Shown here piece after piece: positions 43,959 through 52,430 of a stretch of DNA of 64,000 bases (the first letter of the stretch is position 1; each line of letters starts with the position of its first letter). The DNA is taken from contig NZ_LZSC01000057.1 in assembly GCF_001665235.1 (NCBI RefSeq), forward strand, positions 186,001 through 250,000, given 5' to 3'. Origin of the DNA: Mycobacterium sp. 1100029.7. Lineage in GTDB: Bacteria > Actinomycetota > Actinomycetes > Mycobacteriales > Mycobacteriaceae. Under the pieces are notes generated by a model. That model was not told the origin of the DNA, made no database searches, and saw only the letters and a program-made list of their open reading frames with translations. The translations under genes and the position numbers were made by a program.

Positions 43959-44031
43959 TGGAGCTAAGGGGATTCGAACCCCTGACCCCCACACTGCCAG
44001 TGTGGTGCGCTACCAACTGCGCCATAGCCCC
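43959..44031 (-). tRNA. tRNA-Ala (anticodon GGC)
   Basis: A 73-base tRNA. The acceptor arm GGGGCTA pairs with TAGCTCC (one G-U wobble), the anticodon arm CCACA-CTGGCAG-TGTGG gives anticodon GGC, and the T arm contains the standard GGTTCGAATCC. Discriminator base A73 is at 43959, and CCA is not encoded. It reads GCC/GCT alanine codons. It lies between the DUF1906 and MFS genes. tRNA genes are common integration sites, but no integrase or second attachment copy was seen. Confidence 0.95.
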
Positions 44032-44074
44032 AAGATGTCGTGCCCATCGAAGTTACACCACCGGCAACCGTGGT

Positions 44075-45352
44075 TCAAAGTTGCTGCTCAGGCAGGTTAG
44101 ACGTGTGCGGAGACGGCAACAGATCGGGCTCCGCGACCGGTGCCGGCCGGGTTTCCGGCGCCGCCACCCAACCGACGGCAGCCACCAGCAAGACGATCCC
44201 ACTGATCGTGAAGCCCCAGCCGTAGCTCAGCCGCTCGGCGACCCAACCCAGGGTCATCGAACCGACGATGGCACCCAGATCGGACATCATCTGCACCGCC
44301 GCCACCGGACTGCCCGCACGTGCCTCGCTGCCCAGGATGTCGGCGACCGCAGCCTGCATCGGTGACATATAGATGCCCGTCACCGCACCGACGACCACCG
44401 CCGCGACCAGAAAGGTCGTCAACGACGATGCGGCGCCCAGAAAGACGGTGGCCACACCGGACAACGTCAGGCCCACGATCATCAACGTGCGCCGCCCCAT
44501 CCGATCGGACAGATAACCGCTGGGAATCATGGCCATGGCGTTGCCTCCGGCGAACGCCGCGAGCGCGATACCGATGATGCCGACACCGCGTCCCATGATG
44601 TCGGTGATGAACAACGGAACCAGCGCGACACGAAGACCGAACGCCGACCAGCCGGTCGCGAAATTGGCCCCCAATGAGGACCAGTAGGCGCGGACCCGTA
44701 GCGCCTCCCGCATCGTCACTGTCGATCGTGTCGGCGGCCCCGGAGCGGTCAGGGTCGAATTCCGCAGGCTGTAATACAGCACGACCGCCACGCCCAACAG
44801 TGCGACGCCGTACACGATGAACGGAGCGGTCAAGCCCCAGCCCGCGGCCAATGCACCGACCGCCGGACCACCCACCGCACCGACCATGAACGACGTAGTG
44901 AATAACCCCGCGACGCGGCCGCGCGCGTCGGGCGGGCTGATATGGATCATCAATCCCAACGCCGACACATAGAACATCGTCGAGCCGATTCCGCTGATCA
45001 CGCGATAGACCAGTAATTGCCAATAGGCCTGCGAAAACGCGCAGGCCGCGGTGGCAACCGCGACGATCAGCATGCCGCCGATGTAAATGCGCCGCTCCCC
45101 CAGCCGCTGCACCAGTTGGCCGCTGATCGGCGCGAAACACAGTCGGCTCAACGAGAAAACGGTGACCAAAAATGTCACCGCCTTGATGCTGACCCCGAAA
45201 CTTCGGGCGAAAGACGGCAACGCGGGCGATATCACCCCATAGCCCAATGCGACCATGATATTTGCCCAGCTAAGGATCCAAACTTCGCGCGGCAGACGGG
45301 TCGAACGCAACGCGCGTCCCCCCGGTCGGACAAGGCGGGGGGAAAGGGTCAC
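44075..45352 (-). CDS. MFS transporter
   Basis: A 425-residue protein with 12 predicted membrane segments. It shows the MFS motif A-like loop GQLVQRLGERRIYIGG near 77-92 and GYLSDRMGRRTLMIVG near 290 (the repeat in the second half), and FTTSFMVGAVGGPAVGALAAGWG near 150, which resembles motif C of efflux carriers. The substrate is unknown. Its GTG start overlaps the pgm stop by GTGA (45349-45352), so it is translationally coupled to pgm. It ends 43 bases from the tRNA. Confidence 0.88.
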   Translation of the reverse strand: MTLSPRLVRPGGRALRSTRLPREVWILSWANIMVALGYGVISPALPSFARSFGVSIKAVTFLVTVFSLSRLCFAPISGQLVQRLGERRIYIGGMLIVAVATAACAFSQAYWQLLVYRVISGIGSTMFYVSALGLMIHISPPDARGRVAGLFTTSFMVGAVGGPAVGALAAGWGLTAPFIVYGVALLGVAVVLYYSLRNSTLTAPGPPTRSTVTMREALRVRAYWSSLGANFATGWSAFGLRVALVPLFITDIMGRGVGIIGIALAAFAGGNAMAMIPSGYLSDRMGRRTLMIVGLTLSGVATVFLGAASSLTTFLVAAVVVGAVTGIYMSPMQAAVADILGSEARAGSPVAAVQMMSDLGAIVGSMTLGWVAERLSYGWGFTISGIVLLVAAVGWVAAPETRPAPVAEPDLLPSPHTSNLPEQQL

Positions 45353-46980
45353 CCAATGACTTTAGAAACCACCTCGCGCGCACTTTCTTGCACCTCCGCT
45401 AAATGCTCGGGGCCGTTGAAAGACTCCGCGTAAATTTTGTAGACGTCTTCGGTGCCGGACGGCCGGGCCGCGAACCACGCGTTGGCGGTGGTGACCTTCA
45501 ATCCGCCCAGCGGTGCACCGTTTCCGGGCGCCGCGGTCAGCTTGGCGGTAATCGGCTCGCCGGCGAGCTCGGTGGCGGTCACCTGATCGGGTGACAGCTT
45601 CGACAGTCGGGCTTTTTGGTCGCGGTCCGCGGGCGCGTCGACGCGCGCATAGAACGGCGTCCCATACTTCTCGGTCAGCCCCTGGTAACGCTGCGACGGC
45701 GTGGCCTCGGTGACGGCCAGGATCTCCGACGCCAGCAGCGCCAGGATGATGCCGTCCTTGTCGGTGGTCCACACCGATCCGTCGCGGCGCAAAAACGACG
45801 CCCCGGCAGACTCCTCGCCGCCGAAACCGATGGTGCCGCCGATCAAGCCGTCGACGAACCACTTGAAGCCGACGGGCACCTCGACGAGTTTGCGGTCCAT
45901 GCCGGCGACCACCCGGTCGATGATCGACGAGCTGACCGCGGTCTTGCCGACGGCGATACCCGCGGGCCAGGACGGCCGGTGCGTGTAGAGATAGTCGATG
46001 GCCGCGGCCAGGAAGTGGTTGGGGTTCATCAGGCCCGCGTCCGGGGTGACGATGCCGTGCCGGTCGGAGTCGGCGTCGTTGCCGGTGGCGATTTGATACC
46101 GGTCGCGGTTGGCGATAAGCCCAGCCATGGCGTCGGGCGAGCTGCAGTCCATCCGGATCTTGCCGTCATGGTCGAGCGTCATGAACCGCCACGTCGCATC
46201 GACCAGCGGATTGACCACGGTCAGCTCGAGGTCGTGTCGTTCGGCGATCGCGGCCCAGTAGTCCACGCTGGCCCCGCCCAGCGGATCGGCGCCGATCCGA
46301 ATGCCCGCTTTGCGGATCACCTCGATGTCGACGACATTCGGCAGGTCTTCCACATAGCTGTCCATATAGTCGTGGCGCTGCACGGTCTGCAGCGCGCGCG
46401 CCAGCGGCACCCGGTGCACCCCGGCGCCGCCGGCCCGCAGTATTTCGTTGGCGCGCTCGGCAATTGCATTGGTCGCATCGGTATCCGCGGGACCACCGTT
46501 GGGCGGGTTGTATTTGAAGCCGCCGTCAGCCGGGGGGTTGTGCGACGGGGTGACCACAATCCCGTCGGCCAGGGCCTCGGTACGGCCGCGGTTGTAGGTG
46601 AGGATGGCGTGGCTGATCGCCGGGGTGGGCGTGTAGCGGTCGGCCGAGTCGATCATCACGGCGACGTCGTTGGCGGCCAGCACTTCGAGCGCCGACACCC
46701 ACGCGGGTTCGGACAGGCCGTGGGTGTCGCGACCGATGAACAACGGCCCGGTGGTGCCGTGCGCGACGCGGTACTCCACGATCGCCTGCGTGATCGCCAC
46801 GATGTGGGCCTCGTTGAAGGCGCCATTCAATGCCGAACCGCGATGCCCCGAGGTGCCGAAAGCCACTTGCTGGGCGACGTCGTCGGGGTCGGGTTGGATG
46901 CAGTAGTACGCCGTGACTAAATGGGAGAGGTCGACGAGGTCTTCGGGCTGGGCCGGCTGACCGGCTCGCGGGTTGGCCAT
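45349..46980 (-). CDS. pgm: Phosphoglucomutase (alpha-D-glucose phosphate-specific)
   Basis: A 543-residue alpha-phosphohexomutase interconverting glucose-1- and glucose-6-phosphate. Motifs: FGTSGHRGSALNGAFNEAH near 42-60, the active phosphoserine in VVTPSHNPPADGG near 142-154, the metal-binding loop GNDADSDRHGIV near 300, the sugar-specificity loop FGGEESAGASFLRRDGS near 388, and the C-terminal phosphate-binding RPSGTEDVYKIYAESF. Length equals E. coli Pgm. It corresponds to pgmA (Rv3068c) beside the crcB pair in M. tuberculosis. Divergent from crcB with an 80-base gap. Confidence 0.96.
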   Translation of the reverse strand: MANPRAGQPAQPEDLVDLSHLVTAYYCIQPDPDDVAQQVAFGTSGHRGSALNGAFNEAHIVAITQAIVEYRVAHGTTGPLFIGRDTHGLSEPAWVSALEVLAANDVAVMIDSADRYTPTPAISHAILTYNRGRTEALADGIVVTPSHNPPADGGFKYNPPNGGPADTDATNAIAERANEILRAGGAGVHRVPLARALQTVQRHDYMDSYVEDLPNVVDIEVIRKAGIRIGADPLGGASVDYWAAIAERHDLELTVVNPLVDATWRFMTLDHDGKIRMDCSSPDAMAGLIANRDRYQIATGNDADSDRHGIVTPDAGLMNPNHFLAAAIDYLYTHRPSWPAGIAVGKTAVSSSIIDRVVAGMDRKLVEVPVGFKWFVDGLIGGTIGFGGEESAGASFLRRDGSVWTTDKDGIILALLASEILAVTEATPSQRYQGLTEKYGTPFYARVDAPADRDQKARLSKLSPDQVTATELAGEPITAKLTAAPGNGAPLGGLKVTTANAWFAARPSGTEDVYKIYAESFNGPEHLAEVQESAREVVSKVIG

Positions 46981-47060
46981 GTCTACAGATTGTGCCCGTG
47001 TCGGACGCGCACGTCGCTCTATGCTGCGTAGCGCATTGCCAAACGAAAGGGAACCAGCAA

Positions 47061-47459
47061 GTGGCGCGACCCGACTATCGCGAGCTGGCCGCGGTTTTCG
47101 CCGGCGGTGCGGTGGGCACGGTGGCTCGCGGCGCCCTGAGCACGCTGATGGCGCCCGACCCCGCGGCGTGGCCCTGGCCGACGTTCGCCGTCAATATCGT
47201 CGGCGCCTTCCTGGTCGGTTACTTCACCACCCGACTGCTGGAACGGTTGCCGGTGTCCAGTTACCGGCGTCCGGTGCTGGGCACCGGATTATGCGGTGGT
47301 TTAACAACTTTCTCGACGATGCAGGTGGAAACGCTGCGGATGATCGAGCACGGTCATTGGCTGTTGGCGCTGGCCTACACCGTCGTCAGCATCGTGCTCG
47401 GGTTGCTGGCCGTACATGCGGCCACCGTGCTGGTGCGCCGGGTGCGGGTGCGGTCATGA
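47061..47459 (+). CDS. crcB: CrcB fluoride channel subunit 1
   Basis: A 132-residue four-helix membrane protein of the Fluc/CrcB family, which exports fluoride. Signatures: FAGGAVGTVARGALSTLM at 12-30 (GGxxGxxxR), FAVNIVGAFLVGYF with the conserved Asn, and GTGLCGGLTTFSTMQVE with the TTFST fluoride-coordinating stretch. GTG 47061 follows AAAGGGAACCAGCAA and gives the length of the M. tuberculosis homologue (132). Its ATGA overlap with the next crcB gene points to a paired heterodimer of opposite orientation. Confidence 0.94.
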   Translation: MARPDYRELAAVFAGGAVGTVARGALSTLMAPDPAAWPWPTFAVNIVGAFLVGYFTTRLLERLPVSSYRRPVLGTGLCGGLTTFSTMQVETLRMIEHGHWLLALAYTVVSIVLGLLAVHAATVLVRRVRVRS

Positions 47460-47830
47460 CGGCGCCGACGGTGGCGGTCTGGGCCGGCGTCGCGCTCATC
47501 GGCGGCATCGGATCGGTGCTGCGTTTTCTGGTCGACCGCACGGTCACCCGTCGACTGGCCCGGCCATTTCCGGTCGGCACGCTCGCGGTGAACATCAGCG
47601 GCGCCTTGCTACTCGGTTTCCTGGGTGGTCTGGCACTGAGCAAGGACGCGGCCCTGTTGACCGGAACGGCGTTCGTCGGCGCGTACACGACGTTCTCCAC
47701 CTGGATGCTGGAGACTCAGCGACTCGGTGAGGAGCGCCGGATGTGGGCGGCGACGGCCAACATCGCGGTCAGCGTCGTGCTCGGGCTGGTCGCGGCATTG
47801 CTCGGACAATGGCTGGCGGAGCAGCTATGA
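47456..47830 (+). CDS. crcB: CrcB fluoride channel subunit 2
   Basis: A 124-residue paralogue of the preceding gene: LIGGIGSVLRFLVDRTVTRR, PVGTLAVNISGALLLGFLGG and GTAFVGAYTTFSTWMLETQRLG supply the same GGxGxxxR, VNxxGxxxLG and TTFST motifs. CrcB genes in tandem usually encode subunits inserted in opposite orientations that form one dual-topology channel. ATG 47456 overlaps the stop of crcB1 (ATGA), and its own stop overlaps the DUF190 start (ATGA), so the three are translationally coupled. No fluoride riboswitch consensus was recognised upstream. Confidence 0.94.
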   Translation: MTAPTVAVWAGVALIGGIGSVLRFLVDRTVTRRLARPFPVGTLAVNISGALLLGFLGGLALSKDAALLTGTAFVGAYTTFSTWMLETQRLGEERRMWAATANIAVSVVLGLVAALLGQWLAEQL

Positions 47831-48924
47831 ACCAGCCCTGCCTGAAATTGACCGCCTACTTCGGCGAGCGCCACCGCGTCCCCGGCGAGGGCCGACGCTT
47901 CCTGGCCGATGCGATGTTCGATGCGTTGGGCGCACACGACGTGGCGACCAGCGTGATGTTGCGTGGGATCGCCAGTTTCGGGGCCAGCCACGAGCTGCGC
48001 AGTGACGTGTCGTTGAGCTTGTCCGAAGATCCGGCGGTGGCGATCGCAGCGGTCGATGTGGAGCCGAAGATCCGCTCGGTGGTCGACGAGGTAGCCGCGA
48101 TGACCGGACGCGGCCTGCTGACCCTCGAACGGGCGCGGCTGTTCACCCGACAACGGGGCGCTGACGCGCTCGGCGGCTTCGACATACACAACGGAGATGC
48201 CGCGAAACTGACGGTGTACGTGGGCCGTCAGGAGCGGGTCGCCGGAAAGCCGGCGTACTACGCGGTGTGCGAGCTGTTACATCGGCACCGCTTCGCCGGC
48301 GCCATAGCTCTTCTGGGGGTCGACGGAACGTCACACGGGCAGCGCTTCCGCGCGCAGTTCTTCGGCCGCAATGTCAATGTCCCGGTGATGATCATCGGCA
48401 TCGGAACGACTGAGCAGATTGCCTCGGCCACAACCGAACTCGCGGACCTGCTGACCGATCCAGTGCTGACCGTGGAACGGGTGCGGCTGTGCAAACGCGA
48501 CGGTGAGATGTTCACCCGCCCACAACGGCTGCCCATGACGGACGAGCAGGGGCGCACCCTGTGGCAGAAACTGATGGTGTACACCGCCGAAACCACTCGG
48601 CATGACGAGCTGCCGATCCACCGCGCCCTGGTGCAGCGCCTGCTGCGGTCGGGAACAGCCCGCGGCGCAACGGTGCTGCGCGGCATCTGGGGATTTCACG
48701 GCGACCATAAACCGCACGGCGACAACCCATTTCGCCTCGCTCGTCGCGTTCCCGTGACCACTGTCATCGTCGACACCCCGGACTCCATTGCGCGCAGTTT
48801 CGACGTCGTCGACGAGCTGACCGGCCGTCACGGACTGGTCACCAGCGAAATGGTTCCGGCGGCACTATCTCTCGACGAGACGCAACGCCTGGGCGACATC
48901 TCGTTGGCGCGGCTCGACTACTGA
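47827..48924 (+). CDS. DUF190 tandem-domain protein
   Basis: A 365-residue protein with two DUF190 units (PII-like fold). Unit 1 (from about residue 5) includes LKLTAYFGERHRVPGEGRRFLADAMFDALGAHDVATSVMLRGIASFG; unit 2 has a related cluster near 122 (KLTVYVGRQERVAGKPAYYAVCELLHRHRFAGAIALLGVDG) and the family end GIWGFHGDHKPHGDNPFRLARRVPVTTVIVDTP around 275-310 belongs to a third similar stretch near 235 (KLMVYTAETTRHDELPIHRALVQRLLRSGTARGATVLRGIW). So three units are likely. DUF190 genes are commonly next to crcB and may sense ions or ligands for fluoride export. Start ATGA-coupled to crcB2. Confidence 0.88.
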   Translation: MNQPCLKLTAYFGERHRVPGEGRRFLADAMFDALGAHDVATSVMLRGIASFGASHELRSDVSLSLSEDPAVAIAAVDVEPKIRSVVDEVAAMTGRGLLTLERARLFTRQRGADALGGFDIHNGDAAKLTVYVGRQERVAGKPAYYAVCELLHRHRFAGAIALLGVDGTSHGQRFRAQFFGRNVNVPVMIIGIGTTEQIASATTELADLLTDPVLTVERVRLCKRDGEMFTRPQRLPMTDEQGRTLWQKLMVYTAETTRHDELPIHRALVQRLLRSGTARGATVLRGIWGFHGDHKPHGDNPFRLARRVPVTTVIVDTPDSIARSFDVVDELTGRHGLVTSEMVPAALSLDETQRLGDISLARLDY

Positions 48925-48950
48925 CGCGAAACATCCGGTGGCACCGCTGG

Positions 48951-50009
48951 TCAGCGGCGCGGATGGCACGGCGGGATGAGCGCTTTGTCCTGCTCGACGA
49001 GTTGTCCGATCAGGCCGTGATACAGCGTTTGCCGGGACAGCATTTCGTCGGTCGACTGGGTTGCGAACGAGTCTCGTCGCGCGTCGGTCACCAGCTCGAC
49101 CGCACGCGCGGCGAGCCCGGCGATGCGCTGCAACTGTGGCGCGAGATCGGGCGCGGACACCTGGCGCGAGTAGGTGGCGAGCTGATCCGACCAATCCTGG
49201 TATTTGTCCAGGCCCGGGCCGCCTGGGTTGATCAGTGAGGCGTCGAGCATGTCGGGGTGCGCGTGGATGTAGTTCACGGCAGCGTCAGCGGTGCGACAGT
49301 CCCGGGTGGGGCGGCCCTGCTGGTAGACCGCGGCAACTCCGCCGGCGACGGCGATGGCGACCACAGTGGCGAAGGCCAGACGAAACCGCAGGCTTGGCGG
49401 CGGCGCGATGGCGTCCTGCGCCTCGGCCAGCGCGGACAGCGCTGGCGGACTGGAGTCGGCCGCCGAGCGCAGCAGCGCGAGGCGCTGCGGCAAGCGGCGC
49501 GCCTTGTGCGCCGCCCACGCCAACCGCGCACCGACCAGCACCGCCAGCGCACCCCAGGTGAAGCCGGCGCGCGCGTCGGTGCCGACGAATTCCAGCGCCC
49601 CGGCCACTACCCACAGGATCGGCACGCCCCAGGCCACCCATCGCTGCCACTGCGGGATCCGGCGCTGGTAGGCCATCGAGAGTTCGCCCAGGCGAATTGC
49701 CGCCGCCAACACGGCCGGATCGGAGGGAACCTCACCCCGGCGCAGCGCCTTGGCGGCCTCCGACCGTTGCGCCAGCTCCAACCCGGTCACGGTGCGCGCG
49801 TAGCTCTGCTGAATCGGACGACGGGCGCGGGTCGCCAGCCCGGTCACAATCACGCTGAAAAACAGCACCGACAACAGCGGCCAGGTCCAGCCGGACGCCG
49901 CGAAGCCGGGAAGTCCCAGCACGCAGATCACGGACATCGTCACGGTGAACGTCGCCGCATTCACCAGCCACAGCACCCACCACGGCGCCACCACAAGCCG
50001 AGCCCACAT
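48951..50009 (-). CDS. Membrane protein of unknown function
   Basis: A 352-residue protein. Hydrophobic segments lie near residues 12-30, 41-60, 125-145, 148-165 and 222-240 (FRLAFATVVAIAVAGGVAAVY), followed by a non-membrane C-terminal domain of about 110 residues with CRTADAAVNYIHAHPDMLD and SRQTLYHGLIGQLVEQDKALIPPCHP. The C-terminal domain probably faces the periplasm; two Cys (DCRT and PPCH) could bridge. No known family was recognised. It converges with the DUF190 gene. Confidence 0.7.
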   Translation of the reverse strand: MWARLVVAPWWVLWLVNAATFTVTMSVICVLGLPGFAASGWTWPLLSVLFFSVIVTGLATRARRPIQQSYARTVTGLELAQRSEAAKALRRGEVPSDPAVLAAAIRLGELSMAYQRRIPQWQRWVAWGVPILWVVAGALEFVGTDARAGFTWGALAVLVGARLAWAAHKARRLPQRLALLRSAADSSPPALSALAEAQDAIAPPPSLRFRLAFATVVAIAVAGGVAAVYQQGRPTRDCRTADAAVNYIHAHPDMLDASLINPGGPGLDKYQDWSDQLATYSRQVSAPDLAPQLQRIAGLAARAVELVTDARRDSFATQSTDEMLSRQTLYHGLIGQLVEQDKALIPPCHPRR

Positions 50010-50034
50010 AGCTACTCACTTTCGCAGAGACAGA

Positions 50035-50661
50035 TCAGCTTTCGCGGGACCGGGGCACGTCGTCGGGTGTTCGAGGTAGCACGTACAGGGCCATCCGCCG
50101 GTTGGACATGTCGTGCTCGCCCAGGAATACACAGCCGCCGCGCTCACAGAACTTGCGCGCCAAGACGTTGCGGTGGTCGGGGTCGAACATGACCCGGCGA
50201 CAGTGCGGATCGAGACCGAAGATGCTGAGCAACAGGTGCGGTAGCAGGAGGCTGACATGTCCCCGACTGATGTACTCCAGATCGGCCACCGCGACGTGTA
50301 AGCCCAGATCGTGGGGGTCATAGTCGTATTTCGTCGCGATGGAATCCTTTGCTGCGCTGTACAGTTCGATGTAGGCGCGGTCCACTCCGTCCAAACTGGC
50401 CAGCAGCGGACGGGAGAAGCTGCTCTCGAGCTGCGCACTCAGATAGCGACGCCAGCGCTCCGGCGGCCAAGGGTACTCCCAGGATTCGGCCAAGTGCGGC
50501 CGGTTCATCCACTCGGAGATCATCTCGGCGTCGGTGTCCGGGTCGGCCACGCGCAAGCCGTACGGCTCCGGCAGTTGCGGTATCGGCGGGGGCGGGACGT
50601 TGCGGACTTCGGCGCTGATGTCGGTCAGTTGCCGGGGCAGGATCACTTCGGGGTCGCTCAT
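50035..50661 (-). CDS. MbtK/IucB-like lysine N-acyltransferase paralogue
   Basis: A 208-residue GNAT-fold protein of the siderophore acyltransferase group. It shares with MbtK (Rv1347c) the patterns PYGLRVADPDTDAEMISEWMNRPHLAESWEYPWP, ELYSAAKDSIATKYDYDPHDLGLHVAVAD, HVSLLLPHLLLSIFGLDPHCRRVMFDPDHRN and GCVFLGEHDMSNRRMALY. MbtK transfers acyl groups to the epsilon-amine of lysine in mycobactin. Here no mbtL, mbtM or mbtN gene adjoins it, so it may act on a different acceptor. ATG 50661 (MSDPEV) was preferred over GTG 50685. Confidence 0.85.
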   Translation of the reverse strand: MSDPEVILPRQLTDISAEVRNVPPPPIPQLPEPYGLRVADPDTDAEMISEWMNRPHLAESWEYPWPPERWRRYLSAQLESSFSRPLLASLDGVDRAYIELYSAAKDSIATKYDYDPHDLGLHVAVADLEYISRGHVSLLLPHLLLSIFGLDPHCRRVMFDPDHRNVLARKFCERGGCVFLGEHDMSNRRMALYVLPRTPDDVPRSRES

Positions 50662-50694
50662 ATCTTCCGCGGAGCCTACCTGCACCGCCCCGGC

Positions 50695-51567
50695 CTAGCT
50701 GCGAGTTTGCCGCCATCGGTCGGCGATCGCGGCCACCCACGCGGCAGCCGTGTCCGCACGGGCGGGCGGCGTGGCCACCAGGACGAGCTCGTCGACGCCC
50801 AAGTCAGCTAACGCGCCGATATCGCCTTCGCGTGGGTCGCGCAGGGCCACCGCCAACCGCAGTTCGGTACGGTCGCGACCCGACTCGGCGCAAACCCGCT
50901 CCAGCCTGCCGATCCGATCGCGTACCGTCGCCACGTCTTCCAGGTTGAACCCGTACCAACCGTCTCCCCACTTCGCAACGCGGCGCAGCGCCGAATCGCT
51001 GTTGCCTCCCAACACAATCGGAATGTGACGATCACGAACCGGCTTGGGGTTCACCCGGATCGAATCGAAGCCGACAAAACGACCGTCGAACGACGCGACG
51101 TCCTCGCGCCACAACGTTCGCAGCGCGGCGACGTACTCGGCCGTGCGGGCGCCGCGGTCCTCGAAAGGCACTCCCAGAGCGTCGAATTCCTCCTTGGACC
51201 AGCCCACGCCGACGCCCAGTGCCAACCGGCCGCCACTGAGATGATCCAGGCTGGCGGCCTGCTTGGCCACCACCACCGGGTTGTGCTCAGGCAGCAACAA
51301 CACGCCCGTCGCGAGCGTGATCCGCGACGAGGCGGCGGCGGCGAAGGCGAGCGTCATCATCGGGTCCAGCCAATCCGCTTGTGCCGGAACCGCAATGGTG
51401 CCATCGTCGGAATACGGGTAGCGCGAAGCGGGGCGGTCCACCATGACTACATGCTCGCCCGCCCACAGCGTAGCGAAGCCACACTCGTCCGCCGAGGAGG
51501 CGACGGCATCGATCACCGCCCGATCAGCGCCGGTCCCGATTCCCAAAGCGTGCAAACCGAGCTGCAT
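50695..51567 (-). CDS. LLM-class F420-dependent oxidoreductase (TIGR03619-like)
   Basis: A 290-residue luciferase-like TIM-barrel enzyme. N-terminal QLGLHALGIGTGADRAVIDAV, TLWAGEHVVMVDRPASRYPYSDDG near 35-60, LATGVLLLPEHNPVVVAKQAASLDHLSGGRLALGVGVGW near 85-125, and PIVLGGNSDSALRRVAKWGDGWYGFNL near 180. These are the marks of the TIGR03619 group of probable F420-dependent monooxygenases. Substrate unknown. The nearest genes are the MbtK-like acyltransferase (33 bases downstream) and the hemerythrin gene (divergent). Confidence 0.9.
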   Translation of the reverse strand: MQLGLHALGIGTGADRAVIDAVASSADECGFATLWAGEHVVMVDRPASRYPYSDDGTIAVPAQADWLDPMMTLAFAAAASSRITLATGVLLLPEHNPVVVAKQAASLDHLSGGRLALGVGVGWSKEEFDALGVPFEDRGARTAEYVAALRTLWREDVASFDGRFVGFDSIRVNPKPVRDRHIPIVLGGNSDSALRRVAKWGDGWYGFNLEDVATVRDRIGRLERVCAESGRDRTELRLAVALRDPREGDIGALADLGVDELVLVATPPARADTAAAWVAAIADRWRQTRS

Positions 51568-51749
51568 CGAACGATCGTCTCACGCACGCATTCAGCCGCC
51601 CGCGAGCAACTTCGCCAGTACCGCCGGGTGGCTGCCGTCCACGTCGCCGATGCCGTGCGGCCGGATGCGATCTAGCTGGACGCGGCGTTCGACACTCGTC
51701 GGATCAACGTAGCCAGCGCGTAAAGAGCCGCTGATCAGCGCACGGGGGC

Positions 51750-51773
51750 GTTTATCTGCGCCTGGTCGGGGTA
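51750..51773 (+). promoter_or_regulatory. SigF-type promoter upstream of hemerythrin gene
   Basis: GTTT (51750-51753) and GGGTA (51769-51773) are separated by 15 bases, matching the mycobacterial SigF consensus GTTT-N15-17-GGGTA. Transcription would begin near 51780, leaving about 55 bases of leader with CGGAGG before the ATG at 51839. It probably makes the hemerythrin-SelO operon stress- or stationary-phase-induced. Confidence 0.7.
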
Positions 51774-51838
51774 CGCGTGACCGAACGGCGCACAGCCCGG
51801 CGCCCGTACTCCCTCTCCCCCGATCCCGGAGGTAAAAC

Positions 51839-52420
51839 ATGCCCGAGATGATCATCGAATCCCCTGACGAGGTGGTCGCCTTCCTCAAAGCCCAGCACAA
51901 CCTGATCGAGGACATGTTCGACGAAGTGCTGCACGCGACAGATCCCCAGGCGCGGGAGGAACCGTTCATCGCACTGCGCCAACTGCTCGCCGTTCACGAG
52001 ACGGCCGAGGAGATGGTGGTGCACCCCCGGGTGCGACGGGAAGCCGATGCCGGTGACGCGGTCGTCGATCCGCGCCTGAAAGAGGAGCACGAAGCCAAGG
52101 AGTTGCTGTCGCACATCGAGAAACTGGACGTGACTTCGCAGGAGTTCATCGACGAACTGCTCAAGCTTCGGGAAGCGGTCCTGAACCACGCAGAGCAGGA
52201 GGAAAATGACGAATTCCCCTATCTGGAACGGGAACTGGACACCGATGACCTCAAGCGGATGACCACGGCGGTGCGCGCGGCGCAAGCCATCGCCCCCACT
52301 CGTCCGCATCCGGGCGTCGAATCGGCCAAGCTCAACTTCGCCGTCGGCCCGTTCGCGTCGATGCTGGACCGCGCCCGCGATGCGATCCGGCAAGCCGTCA
52401 GCTTCCTCGATTCTCCGTAG
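51839..52420 (+). CDS. Hemerythrin HHE-domain protein
   Basis: A 193-residue helical-bundle protein with a di-iron hemerythrin domain (residues about 8-125). Ligands visible: His in AQHNLIEDMFDE near 20, His in LAVHETAEEMVVHP near 55-66, EEHEAKELLSHIEKLD near 83 and HAEQEENDEFPYLE near 118. Mycobacterial hemerythrin-like proteins respond to peroxide, NO or oxygen and are often SigF-dependent. CGGAGGTAAAAC before ATG 51839 is a strong ribosome site. A SigF promoter lies 66-89 bases upstream. SelO follows after 10 bases. Confidence 0.92.
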   Translation: MPEMIIESPDEVVAFLKAQHNLIEDMFDEVLHATDPQAREEPFIALRQLLAVHETAEEMVVHPRVRREADAGDAVVDPRLKEEHEAKELLSHIEKLDVTSQEFIDELLKLREAVLNHAEQEENDEFPYLERELDTDDLKRMTTAVRAAQAIAPTRPHPGVESAKLNFAVGPFASMLDRARDAIRQAVSFLDSP

Positions 52421-52430
52421 TCTGGACACC

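Noticed and set aside
43959..44031. tRNA-Ala as attachment site for an integrated element
   Set aside because: No integrase gene and no second copy of the tRNA 3' end were seen in the window.
45616..46920. 434-codon plus-strand frame opposite pgm
   Set aside because: pgm catalytic motifs on the minus strand are complete; the plus product is a shadow.
46981..47060. Fluoride riboswitch upstream of the crcB pair
   Set aside because: The 80-base leader shows no recognisable fluoride riboswitch consensus.
50662..50700. IdeR iron box upstream of the MbtK-like gene
   Set aside because: Only AGGTAGGCT is present, one base short of a half-site, and there is no symmetric second arm.
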